Assembly (NCBI GenBank): GCA_964633145.1
Contig: CAZWFE010000002.1
Span: forward strand, 44,368 to 108,367
Direction: 5' to 3'
Origin: CAJXSD01 sp964633145
GTDB lineage: Bacteria; Pseudomonadota; Alphaproteobacteria; Rhodobacterales; Rhodobacteraceae
Length of the DNA: 64,000 nt
Shown here: piece by piece, positions 1 through 6,905 of the stretch
Layout of the letters: each line of letters starts with the position of its first letter
Position numbering within the stretch: position 1 is the stretch's first letter
Translations under genes and position numbers: made by a program
Notes under the pieces: generated by a model
The model's input: only the letters and a program-made list of their open reading frames with translations
Told to the model about the DNA's origin: nothing
Database searches by the model: none

Positions 1-132
1 TGCGCAGGCGATTCGTATCGACGTTTTAATGTTGTGTTAGCCATAGCACCCCAAGCCTTGTTTATCGGTTCGCCTTAAAACACACCAATAATAGCTGTTA
101 TACACGTCTAGGTGAAAATGTGACGCGTATCC

Positions 133-161
133 GTGTCAGCTTGACTCAGTACTGTGTCAGC
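133..161. repeat. Direct repeat GTGTCAGC, two copies
   Basis: GTGTCAGC occurs at 133-140 and again at 154-161, so the copies start 21 bases apart, about two helical turns. They lie about 110 bases before the first gene. The spacing would suit a dimeric regulator binding one face of the helix, but an 8-base repeat can arise by chance. The rest of 1-245 shows no gene, terminator or recognisable RNA. Confidence 0.3.
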
Positions 162-245
162 ATAGTTTTAGAACGTCACAAATTGCAACAGGCAAATTGC
201 TTAATCCTTATATGAACTTAGCAAAGATTTTAGGAATATATCGGT

Positions 246-626
246 GTGAGGATTTCGAAAGGATGGGGAATGTTTGGGGTTATATTATGGAGTGATCCAG
301 ATCGCGAAAAAGCAGTCATTTGGTGTGAAGATCACGGGCAATTGGCATTCTATAACGATCATTCAGCGTCTATTTTGCCGTATGCATATGATGTTGGTGA
401 TTTGGTCGAATTTAACGTCGAGGAATTAGATGATCTGCGCTATGCCAGTGACCTGAGGCTGGTATCGCAACACGAATATCCAACGCTGGCTGCGGCGTTA
501 AAGCGAAAAGATGCAAAACCATCACCAGAAACGAAAGCACGCACCATGAAGATGCGTGCTGGATCTGGTCAGGTTATCGAATTCAAACGCGCGCCTGTCG
601 AAAACAAATTGGCCTTGGCGCAATAA
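246..626 (+). CDS. Small conserved-looking protein of unknown function
   Basis: This reading frame encodes up to 126 residues. I do not recognise the family. The first 70 residues alternate short hydrophobic strands with charged turns (GVILWSDP, AVIWCEDHGQLAFY, DVGDLVEFNVEEL), as in a small beta-barrel. The last 50 residues are basic and probably disordered. It has no signal peptide, membrane segment or catalytic motif, so it is probably cytoplasmic. The long version starts at a GTG at 246. An ATG at 270 is preceded by AAAGGA and may be the true start, giving 118 residues. It ends 6 bases from the stop of convergent ilvH, with no terminator between them. A nucleic-acid-binding, cold-shock-like fold is possible but only a guess. 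Confidence 0.6.
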   Translation: MRISKGWGMFGVILWSDPDREKAVIWCEDHGQLAFYNDHSASILPYAYDVGDLVEFNVEELDDLRYASDLRLVSQHEYPTLAAALKRKDAKPSPETKARTMKMRAGSGQVIEFKRAPVENKLALAQ

Positions 627-632
627 TTGCGC

Positions 633-1190
633 CTAGCCACGCGATAGGGCTGCAACACCGGTCCGTGCCATTTCAATCAACCCCAAGGGGCGCATCAATT
701 CCGCAAAAGCGTCAATTTTATCTGATGTGCCTGTCAACTGAAACACAAAGCTATCCAACGTGCTGTCGACCACATGCGCACGGAAAATATCCGCAAGCCG
801 CAGCGCTTCGACACGTTTTTCACCAGTGCCACCGACTTTGATCAATGCCAATTCACGTTCAACGACTTGACCTTCGACGGTTAAATCATGAACTTCATGC
901 ACGGGGACAATACGGCCAAGCTGTGCCTTGATCTGTTCTATCACTTGCGGCGTGCCGCGTGTGACGATTGTGATACGGCTTAGGTGACCTGTGTGATCGA
1001 CCTCGGCGACGGTCAGGCTTTCGATGTTGTATCCACGTCCGGAAAACAATCCGATTACACGGGCCAAAACGCCGGCTTCATTATCGACCAGAACGGCCAA
1101 CGTATGGGTTTCATCAATTTCCCCATAATTGGCGCGCAAATTATAGGCGGAATGCGCGGTGGAACCTTTTTTAATGCGAAGAGCAGACAT
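633..1190 (-). CDS. ilvH: Acetolactate synthase small (regulatory) subunit
   Basis: This is the regulatory subunit of acetohydroxyacid synthase, the first common enzyme of valine, leucine and isoleucine synthesis. It activates the large subunit and carries valine feedback inhibition. The 185 residues fit the family's long form. An ACT domain fills about residues 28-100 (HTLAVLVDNEAGVLARVIGLFSGRGYNIES is the classic region, with the G-x-L-x-R ligand loop). A second ACT-like C-terminal domain follows, including the RVEALRLADIFRAHVVD segment. The ATG is preceded by AAGGA at a good distance. It lies 15 bases downstream of ilvI and shares its attenuator-controlled transcript. No terminator is visible before the convergent neighbour. 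Confidence 0.96.
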   Translation of the reverse strand: MSALRIKKGSTAHSAYNLRANYGEIDETHTLAVLVDNEAGVLARVIGLFSGRGYNIESLTVAEVDHTGHLSRITIVTRGTPQVIEQIKAQLGRIVPVHEVHDLTVEGQVVERELALIKVGGTGEKRVEALRLADIFRAHVVDSTLDSFVFQLTGTSDKIDAFAELMRPLGLIEMARTGVAALSRG

Positions 1191-1205
1191 TATCTAAATC
1201 CTTAA

Positions 1206-2963
1206 TTAAACCAAAACCGCACCGGATGATCCGATAGCGCCTTCAGTTGACGCCTCACCGAGCAGCATTTCATTGTGCGCACGCCCTGACGGAATCATGG
1301 GGAAACAGTTTTCATGTTTTTCGACCAAACAGTCGAAAATGACGGGGCCGTCGTAATTTAGCATTTCCATGATTGCATCATCTAGATCTGCTGGGTCCGA
1401 ACACAAAATACCCTTGGCGCCAAACGCCTCGGCCAGTTTTACGAAATCGGGCAGGGCATCAGACCACGAATGGGAATAACGTTCGCCGTGCAGCAATTGT
1501 TGCCACTGACGCACCATGCCCAAGCGTTCATTGTTCAAAATGAATTGCTTAACAGGCAGGTTATATTGGACGGCTGTTCCCATTTCTTGCATGTTCATCA
1601 GCCAAGACGCTTCGCCTGCAACGTTGACGACCAATGCATCAGGATGCGCGATTTGCACGCCGATTGACGCGGGGAAACCATAGCCCATGGTGCCCAAACC
1701 GCCCGATGTCATCCACTGATTTGGGTTTTCAAATCCCAAATATTGTGCGGCCCACATTTGGTGTTGGCCAACTTCGGTACAGATGTATCGATCTTTGCGG
1801 TGCTTGGTCAGTTCCTCTAGGCGTTGCAGCGCGTACTGTGGTTTGATTGTTGATCCCTCTTGTTTATAGGACAAACAATTTACCGCACGCCATTCATCAA
1901 TTTGTTTCCACCACTTAGCAACTGCTTCGGAATTGGTTTTGCGACCGCGGGATTTCCAAACCTTTAACAGGTCCTCAAGAACGTGACCAACATCGCCGAC
2001 GATGGGCATATCTACGCGGATCACCTTGTTAATTGACGATGGATCAATATCGATATGTGCCTTTTTCGACTTTGGACTAAAGGCGTCCAAACGCCCTGTA
2101 ATCCGGTCATCAAACCGTGCGCCGATATTGATCATCAGGTCGCAATCATGCATCGCAAGGTTGGCCTCATACAGACCGTGCATGCCCAACATGCCCAACC
2201 ATTTGTCGCCAGAGGCAGGATAGGACCCCAACCCCATTAGGGTTGATGTGATTGGAAATCCGGTTGCCTCGACCAGTTCACGCAACAGCTGGCTTGCCGC
2301 TGGTCCTGAATTGATCACGCCGCCGCCGGTGTAAAATACGGGGCGCTCTGCTTTTTCCATGGCTTCGACCAGTTTTGTGATCATATCCATGTCACCTTTT
2401 ACGGTGGGTTGATAATGGCTGACTTTTACAGCCTTTTTATCTGTATACGCGGCAGATGCGAATTGTACGTCCTTGGGGATATCAACCAAAACAGGGCCGG
2501 GCCGTCCAGAGGTTGCGACATGGAACGCCTCATGGATTGTGGCGGCTAGGTTTTTGGTGTCGTTAACCAGCCAGTTATGTTTGGTGCAGGGGCGGGTGAT
2601 GCCAACTGTATCTGCCTCTTGGAACGCATCCGAGCCAATCATAAATGTTGGAACCTGTCCGGTTAATACAACCAACGGAATGCTGTCTAGCAACGCATCA
2701 GTTAATCCTGTCACTGCATTCGTGGCACCAGGGCCAGAGGTGACCAAAACAACACCCGGTTTACCGGTTGAACGGGCATAGCCTTCGGCCGCATGTACTG
2801 CGCCTTGCTCATGGCGAACCAAGATGTGACGAATTTCATTTTGCTGAAAAATTTCATCATAAATCGGTAGCACCGCACCGCCTGGATACCCAAAGACTGT
2901 ATCCACACCTTGATCTTTCAAGGCTTGGACGATCATTTTTGCTCCGATCATTTGACGTGTCAT
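1206..2963 (-). CDS. ilvI: Acetolactate synthase large (catalytic) subunit
   Basis: This is the catalytic, ThDP-dependent subunit of acetohydroxyacid synthase. It condenses two pyruvates to acetolactate, or pyruvate with 2-ketobutyrate. The 585 residues show the N-terminal ThDP domain with catalytic Glu in RHEQGAVHAAEGYAR, a central FAD-binding domain, and a C-terminal ThDP domain ending in the ILNNERLGM element. The metal-binding motif, usually GDG, reads GEA here (VAGEASWLMN), so the metal-ligand aspartate is replaced by glutamate. I believe this is a lineage variant and not a defect, because the rest of the domain is intact. GGAG precedes the ATG. Expression is controlled by the leader peptide and terminator at 3024-3120. 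Confidence 0.97.
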   Translation of the reverse strand: MTRQMIGAKMIVQALKDQGVDTVFGYPGGAVLPIYDEIFQQNEIRHILVRHEQGAVHAAEGYARSTGKPGVVLVTSGPGATNAVTGLTDALLDSIPLVVLTGQVPTFMIGSDAFQEADTVGITRPCTKHNWLVNDTKNLAATIHEAFHVATSGRPGPVLVDIPKDVQFASAAYTDKKAVKVSHYQPTVKGDMDMITKLVEAMEKAERPVFYTGGGVINSGPAASQLLRELVEATGFPITSTLMGLGSYPASGDKWLGMLGMHGLYEANLAMHDCDLMINIGARFDDRITGRLDAFSPKSKKAHIDIDPSSINKVIRVDMPIVGDVGHVLEDLLKVWKSRGRKTNSEAVAKWWKQIDEWRAVNCLSYKQEGSTIKPQYALQRLEELTKHRKDRYICTEVGQHQMWAAQYLGFENPNQWMTSGGLGTMGYGFPASIGVQIAHPDALVVNVAGEASWLMNMQEMGTAVQYNLPVKQFILNNERLGMVRQWQQLLHGERYSHSWSDALPDFVKLAEAFGAKGILCSDPADLDDAIMEMLNYDGPVIFDCLVEKHENCFPMIPSGRAHNEMLLGEASTEGAIGSSGAVLV

Positions 2964-3023
2964 CGTTTAGCTCCGTTTTGACAGTCGGACCCTGGGGGCC
3001 CATGGTTTTTGTGTAGGGCGAAT

Positions 3024-3056
3024 AAAAAAGCCCCCGATTTTCGGGGGCGCATGGAT
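3024..3056 (-). terminator. ilvIH attenuator: intrinsic terminator overlapping an antiterminator arm
   Basis: Read on the minus strand, GCCCCCGA, a 3-base loop and TCGGGGGC form an 8-bp GC-rich stem (3030-3048) followed by six U residues (3024-3029), a textbook factor-independent terminator placed before ilvI. A second arm at 3047-3056 pairs perfectly over 10 bp with 3079-3088, at the end of the leader peptide coding region. That arm shares bases 3047-3048 with the terminator stem, so the two structures exclude each other. When the leader is fully translated, the ribosome covers 3079-3088 and the terminator forms. A ribosome stalled at the valine codons would leave that arm free and allow readthrough. 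Confidence 0.9.
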
Positions 3057-3072
3057 TTGGATATGGTTACCG

Positions 3073-3120
3073 TCACCGATCCATGCGCTGTTTTTCGTTC
3101 ACGACCACAAAGGCTAACAT
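3073..3120 (-). CDS. ilv leader peptide (attenuation peptide)
   Basis: This is a 15-residue open frame, MLAFVVVNEKQRMDR, on the minus strand between the ilv promoter and ilvI. It has a good ribosome site (TTAGGAG, eight bases before the ATG). It carries Leu at position 2 and three consecutive Val codons at positions 5-7, the amino acids made by the pathway it precedes. The peptide itself probably has no function; its translation senses charged tRNA-Val and tRNA-Leu. The valine run sits 12 or more bases before the hairpin arm at 3079-3088, which suits a stalled ribosome that leaves the arm exposed. Attenuation of ilvBN has been described in Caulobacter, so the principle is known in this class. 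Confidence 0.88.
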   Translation of the reverse strand: MLAFVVVNEKQRMDR

Positions 3121-3146
3121 TGTTTCGCTCCTAATGTATGGGGTGC

Positions 3147-3175
3147 AACATATGAAACAGATTACAGAAGGTCAA
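3147..3175 (-). promoter_or_regulatory. Predicted sigma-70-type promoter for the ilv leader transcript
   Basis: On the minus strand a TTGACC -35 element (3170-3175) is followed after exactly 17 bases by TATGTT (3147-3152). Transcription would start near 3140, giving about 20 bases before the leader-peptide ATG at 3120. Position and spacing both fit, but no start site is mapped. The remaining stretch to the rplI terminator (3176-3359) holds no gene I can support. Confidence 0.6.
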
Positions 3176-3358
3176 CAGCCGCAAATGCAAAATCTTGAAT
3201 AATTTGGAACTTATTTTTGCATTAATTGCTTTGTGGGGTGAAATTTGGAAATTAAATAACAAAATCCCAACTTTTGAGAAACGAAAATACTGTTAGGCGA
3301 ATTTTCTGTCCATGGGCTAGGGGCCCGCAACTGCCCATTTGTCTGCGGTTTTGACAAC

Positions 3359-3388
3359 GAAAAAGCCGCGCAGAAAATCTGCGCGGCT
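3359..3388 (-). terminator. Terminator of the rpsF-rpsR-rplI operon
   Basis: An 11-bp perfect stem, AGCCGCGCAGA with TCTGCGCGGCT (3364-3374 and 3378-3388) around a 3-base loop, ends in a U-run on the minus strand. It lies about 27 bases past the rplI stop. Confidence 0.93.
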
Positions 3389-3414
3389 CATATTGGTTGC
3401 GATTGACGAATGGA

Positions 3415-4005
3415 TTATTCGTCGTCGCCTGCGCCGTCTTCATCGCTGGCCGCGCCACCGATGTCGTCGAACAATTCTTGGATTTCGAATTCGGCTGCTG
3501 CCTCATCCTCTGCCGCTTGTTCTTGGATAGACTTGCCAGATGCCTGCAGTTCCGCTTCTTCGTTTGAACGTGCAACGTTCAAAACGATAGTTGCGATAAC
3601 TTCTGGGTGCAGTTTGACAGCCATTTCGTGCAGACCCAATTCCTTGACCGGTTTGATCAAAGAGATTTGCTTGCGATCAACGCTAAAGCCATCTGCCGTT
3701 GCCGCGTCTGCTGCGTCACGTGGTGTGACAGAGCCATACAGCGCACCAGCATCAGATGCGGAACGAATCACAATAAATTGCTGTCCGTCCAATTTCGCAG
3801 CCAATGCTTCGGCTTCTTTTTTGGTTTCCAAGTTGCGTGCTTCCAGCTGTGCTTTTTGTGCTTCGAATGCTTTTACGTTTGCATCTGATGCAGTTTGCGC
3901 TTTGCCTTGTGGCAACAGATAGTTGCGCGCATAGCCTGGTTTTACGTCAACGATTTCGCCCATTTGGCCTAGCTTGGCCACGCGTTCCAAAAGGATAACT
4001 TGCAT
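3415..4005 (-). CDS. rplI: 50S ribosomal protein bL9
   Basis: bL9 is a two-domain protein that binds 23S rRNA near the L1 stalk. The N-terminal domain (about residues 1-50) has the family signature MQVILLERVAKLGQMGEIVDVKPGYARNYLLP. A long connecting helix and a C-terminal RNA-binding domain follow to about residue 150. The C-terminal 45 residues form an acidic Ala/Glu/Asp-rich tail (ending ASDEDGAGDDE), which makes this 196-residue protein longer than the roughly 149 residues of the E. coli protein. Such tails are common in this group. GGAG lies before the ATG. It is the last gene of a three-gene ribosomal operon and is followed by a strong terminator. Confidence 0.97.
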   Translation of the reverse strand: MQVILLERVAKLGQMGEIVDVKPGYARNYLLPQGKAQTASDANVKAFEAQKAQLEARNLETKKEAEALAAKLDGQQFIVIRSASDAGALYGSVTPRDAADAATADGFSVDRKQISLIKPVKELGLHEMAVKLHPEVIATIVLNVARSNEEAELQASGKSIQEQAAEDEAAAEFEIQELFDDIGGAASDEDGAGDDE

Positions 4006-4017
4006 TTCAAATTCTCC

Positions 4018-4245
4018 TTATTTCACAGCGTATGGCAGCAAAGCCAAGAAACGTGCACGTTTGATGGCGCGGGCCAACTCACGTTGTTTTTTAGCGGATA
4101 CTGCAGTGATGCGCGAAGGTACAATTTTGCCACGCTCTGAGATATAGCGCTGAAGCAATTTTGTATCTTTATAGTCGATTGCTGGTGCGTTATCGCCCGA
4201 GAATGGGCACACTTTACGACGACGGAAAAATGGTTTGTTTGCCAT
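4018..4245 (-). CDS. rpsR: 30S ribosomal protein bS18
   Basis: bS18 is a 75-residue platform protein of the small subunit that pairs with bS6. It has the family features FFRRRKVCPFSG near the N-terminus and the basic helix region RITAVSAKKQRELARAIKRARFLALLPY. It sits between rpsF and rplI in the usual order, with 12 bases to rplI and 17 bases from rpsF, so all three are probably translated from one mRNA. Confidence 0.98.
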   Translation of the reverse strand: MANKPFFRRRKVCPFSGDNAPAIDYKDTKLLQRYISERGKIVPSRITAVSAKKQRELARAIKRARFLALLPYAVK

Positions 4246-4262
4246 GATTTAGATCCTTTGCC

Positions 4263-4619
4263 TTATGCGCGGCGTTCGCGGCGTTCGCCACGGTCGTCAC
4301 GTTTTTGCATTTGTACCGAAGGACCTTCGGCATGTTCATCAACACGGATTGTCATAACGCGCATTACGTCTTCGTGCAGACGCATCAGGCGTTCCATTTC
4401 CTGTACCGCAGATGATGGCGCATCTGTGCGCAAGAACGCATAGTGACCTTTGCGGTTTTTGTTGATTTTATAGGCCATCGTTTTGACACCCCAGTATTCA
4501 GAATCAATCACGTTGCCGCCATTGTCTTTCAATACTGCTGAGAAGTGTTCGATCAGGCCCTCTGCCTGCGCGTTGGACAAGTCCTGACGCGAAATAAAGA
4601 CATGCTCATATAAAGGCAT
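4263..4619 (-). CDS. rpsF: 30S ribosomal protein bS6
   Basis: bS6 binds bS18 and the central domain of 16S rRNA. The 118-residue protein begins MPLYEHVFISRQDLSNAQAE and carries the conserved WGVKTMAYKINKNRKGHYAF core, with an arginine-rich tail after residue 100. The frame stays open 47 codons further upstream, but the start at 4619 is preceded by GGAG at 5 bases and matches the family N-terminus, so the upstream part is not coding. It is the first gene of rpsF-rpsR-rplI. The operon promoter must lie in the 4620-4760 region; I could not place it. Confidence 0.97.
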   Translation of the reverse strand: MPLYEHVFISRQDLSNAQAEGLIEHFSAVLKDNGGNVIDSEYWGVKTMAYKINKNRKGHYAFLRTDAPSSAVQEMERLMRLHEDVMRVMTIRVDEHAEGPSVQMQKRDDRGERRERRA

Positions 4620-5135
4620 GTAAGCTCCATTCATATATGGGCGCGTTTCAAAGGGTTTGGGCGTATCTTTTCCGCACCCACCCACGAGAGACCGCGCAAT
4701 TAACATTTTTGCGGAAAAGTTGGGGTGCAATGCCATGAATTGGGCCAAAGTGCAATGCAAAACTTACCATTTACTTGGGGTCGGTTTTGCGGCGGCTGCA
4801 ATCGCGGCCAAGGTGCCATGTTATTTTCACAAATCAATCCGTTTCTGGTCTTATTCTTGCCGCATCAGCTGATTATTCAATGTGCATCGGGCTGATGTTC
4901 GAATTATAGGTGATGTTACGCTAAGGTCGCGACCAATGTTGCGTGGGGATGCGGTAAAAAATTCTAGGGCGCAGGCAGGCGTAACATCACCAAATAACCC
5001 ACCAAAGTTTGTAGAATATAATCACGAAACGCGCTGATTTTCGCCGTGATTTGCGACAGGGTGCATTTTCACCTTGCAAATCGTGTGCAAGCGGCCGAAA
5101 ACACATCAAAGCAAATGTTTCGGATGGGGGCGACC
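4620..5135. other. 516-base intergenic region between rpsF and the bactofilin gene
   Basis: This gap between divergent genes holds no coding frame I can support; short open frames here lack ribosome sites and family resemblance. Bases near 4620-4760 should contain the rpsF promoter. The notable element is the inverted repeat at 4909-4991, listed separately. An AT-rich stretch around 5010-5030 could hold the bactofilin promoter, but no clean -35/-10 pair is visible. Confidence 0.5.
4909..4991. ncRNA. Candidate structured RNA or long hairpin with 13-bp perfect closing stem
   Basis: GGTGATGTTACGC at 4909-4921 is the exact reverse complement of GCGTAACATCACC at 4979-4991. The 57-base interior contains a 10-base palindrome (GGTCGCGACC, 4925-4934), a G-rich segment and an A-rich run. 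If transcribed, it would fold as a closed domain of about 83 nucleotides. It is not a tRNA and matches no riboswitch I recognise. It could be a small RNA, a 5' leader of the bactofilin gene about 145 bases downstream, or a dispersed DNA repeat. Strand and function are unknown. Confidence 0.4.
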
Positions 5136-5441
5136 ATGGCAAAATCTTTTTTCAGTTCAGACATAACCATTGATGGGGAAATCCGCTCAAAGGGCGATAT
5201 CGAAATTGACGGATCAGTCAAAGGCAAGGTTCAGGCCGCCGCAATCAGCGTTTTGGGCGCGGGACGCCTAGAGGGCACTGTTGAATGCACAAACCTGTCC
5301 ATTGATGGCGAATTGCAGGGCGCAGTCTCTGCGACTGATGTGACCGTTGCAAGTACTGGTGTGGTGGTTGCCGATATTTCATACAACACTATATCAACCT
5401 CCAAGGGCGCCAAGATCCAAGGTCAGCTTAAGGTTAGATAA
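5136..5441 (+). CDS. Bactofilin (polymer-forming cytoskeletal protein)
   Basis: Bactofilins self-assemble into filaments or membrane-attached patches that act as scaffolds for cell-wall and polar proteins. The 101 residues consist almost entirely of the right-handed beta-helix domain, with repeating hydrophobic strands (ITIDGEIRSKGDIEIDGSVKGKVQ). The N-terminus MAKSFFSSD is short. The frame is open further upstream, but the ATG at 5136 has a GGGGG ribosome site five bases before it and matches typical bactofilin starts. It is smaller than many bactofilins and lacks the usual M23 endopeptidase neighbour. A terminator follows directly, so it is probably transcribed alone. Confidence 0.85.
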   Translation: MAKSFFSSDITIDGEIRSKGDIEIDGSVKGKVQAAAISVLGAGRLEGTVECTNLSIDGELQGAVSATDVTVASTGVVVADISYNTISTSKGAKIQGQLKVR

Positions 5442-5469
5442 CCGCGGACCGCACGTCCTAAAGAACAAG

Positions 5470-5491
5470 CGGCGCATCTGCGCCGTTTTTT
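5470..5491 (+). terminator. Terminator after the bactofilin gene
   Basis: CGGCGC and GCGCCG (5470-5475, 5480-5485) form a six-bp stem with a four-base loop, followed by six T. It separates the bactofilin gene from mrp. Confidence 0.88.
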
Positions 5492-5514
5492 GTGTGTCAC
5501 GATAGGGGCAAAAC

Positions 5515-6561
5515 ATGGTGGATAAATCGACATTGGAACATTGTTTGTCACAGGTCACGGATCCTGTGTCAGGGCAAAATATTGTGCAGGCTGGTTTGGT
5601 GCGCGGACTGACCCAAGATGGCGGCAAAATTCAATTTGTGCTTGAGGTCAATCCAGACCATGCACCGAAATACGCCGAAACCTTGGCCTTGGCTGAGCAA
5701 GCCTTGATGACATTAGACGGCGTGGATGCAGCCAAGGGGATTTTGACCGGGCACAAAACGGCACCCGAGCCGCCCAGTTTGAAACCGAAAGCGACCGCAT
5801 CTGGTCCAGCGGCCGTGCCAAATGTGAAACGTGTGATTGCCATTGCCTCGGGCAAGGGGGGGGTTGGTAAATCGACCCTGTCTGCCAATTTGGCCTGTGC
5901 CGCTGCCAAAATGGGACTAAAGGTGGGATTGCTGGATGCTGATGTTTACGGGCCGTCCCAACCCCAGATGCTGGGGGTCAGCAAACGGCCTGCCAGCCCG
6001 GATGGCAAAACGATCATTCCGTTGACGGCGCATGGTGTGACGATGATGTCGATTGGCCTGATGATGCAGCCCGATCAGGCGATTGTCTGGCGTGGGCCAA
6101 TGTTGATGGGCGCGCTGCAACAGTTGCTGTTTCAGGTGGATTGGGGTGAACTGGATGTGTTGTTCGTCGATTTGCCACCTGGCACTGGCGATGTACAGAT
6201 TACATTGGCGCAAAAGGCGCAGGTCGCCGGCGCTATCGTGGTGTCAACACCGCAGGATGTCGCCTTGATTGATGCACGCAAGGGCATTGATATGTTTGAC
6301 AAAGTGAATGTTCCGATCCTTGGATTAGTTGAAAACATGTCCACGCATATCTGCAGTAATTGCGGCCACGAAGAACATATTTTCGGTCATGGCGGCGTGG
6401 CGGCCGAGGCTGCAAAAATGGGTGTCCCATTCCTGGGCGAAGTGCCATTGCACCTTGATGTCCGTTTGGCATCAGATCAGGGCGAACCCATTGTTGTTCG
6501 CGACCCCGATGGACCGCAAGCAGCAGCGTTTATCAATATTGCAAAACGTATTTTAACGTAG
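5515..6561 (+). CDS. apbC: Mrp/ApbC-type iron-sulfur cluster carrier ATPase
   Basis: This P-loop NTPase of the MRP/NBP35 family holds and delivers iron-sulfur clusters to target proteins in the cytoplasm. The 348 residues contain an N-terminal DUF59/MIP18-like domain (about 1-80), a variable linker (PEPPSLKPKATA), then the ATPase domain. That domain has the deviant Walker A GKGGVGKST near residue 118, the LLDADVYGPSQP switch, and DLPPGTGD. The cluster-binding CxxC pair appears as CSNCG near residue 283. The start is an ATG in the open space after a terminator. Its presence fits the suf operon elsewhere in the window, though the two are far apart. Confidence 0.95.
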   Translation: MVDKSTLEHCLSQVTDPVSGQNIVQAGLVRGLTQDGGKIQFVLEVNPDHAPKYAETLALAEQALMTLDGVDAAKGILTGHKTAPEPPSLKPKATASGPAAVPNVKRVIAIASGKGGVGKSTLSANLACAAAKMGLKVGLLDADVYGPSQPQMLGVSKRPASPDGKTIIPLTAHGVTMMSIGLMMQPDQAIVWRGPMLMGALQQLLFQVDWGELDVLFVDLPPGTGDVQITLAQKAQVAGAIVVSTPQDVALIDARKGIDMFDKVNVPILGLVENMSTHICSNCGHEEHIFGHGGVAAEAAKMGVPFLGEVPLHLDVRLASDQGEPIVVRDPDGPQAAAFINIAKRILT

Positions 6562-6572
6562 CTGGGGTATCA

Positions 6573-6857
6573 TCACGCGGCGGGGATATACCGAATATCC
6601 CTGACCGCTGTATCACCCAATTCACGCAGTGCGGCGACGTAATCGTCAGATTCAAATCCTGCGATTGCAGTTTCTAAATCATCCCATTCGATCACAACTG
6701 TTCGTGTTGCTTTGCCCTGTTCCAGTGTTTTTACGGGCAGTCCACGGGCGATAAACCTGCCACCTGCTTTTTGGATGGCAGGGCCTGCCAATTGTGCATA
6801 GGCTGCCAATGCAGCCTGGTCACGGATTTCATGATAAACGACGACTTGATAAATCAT
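6573..6857 (-). CDS. DUF1330 family protein
   Basis: This is a 94-residue protein of the DUF1330 family, small dimeric alpha-beta barrel proteins of unknown function. Family traits are MIYQVVVYHEIRDQAALAAYAQLAGPA at the N-terminus and the later pattern TRTVVIEWDDLETAIAGFESDDYVAALRE. There is no signal peptide or membrane segment. It ends 11 bases from the stop of convergent apbC and 48 bases beyond the mepK-like gene in the same direction, so it could share that transcript. No substrate can be named. Confidence 0.8.
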   Translation of the reverse strand: MIYQVVVYHEIRDQAALAAYAQLAGPAIQKAGGRFIARGLPVKTLEQGKATRTVVIEWDDLETAIAGFESDDYVAALRELGDTAVRDIRYIPAA

Positions 6858-6905
6858 GGCAATGATCCGATCAAAAACAGTGGTGTTTGGTTGGAACTGT
6901 GGGGC

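Noticed and set aside
3252..3575. Open frame of 107 codons on the minus strand overlapping the end of rplI
   Set aside because: It overlaps the rplI gene in another frame and includes the terminator; no ribosome site or family resemblance.
4620..4760. 47-codon upstream extension of bS6
   Set aside because: The ATG at 4619 has GGAG in place and matches the family N-terminus; the extension has no resemblance.
4657..4872. 71-codon frame on the plus strand in the rpsF-bactofilin gap
   Set aside because: No ribosome site, no recognisable sequence and cysteine/histidine-rich composition like random translation.
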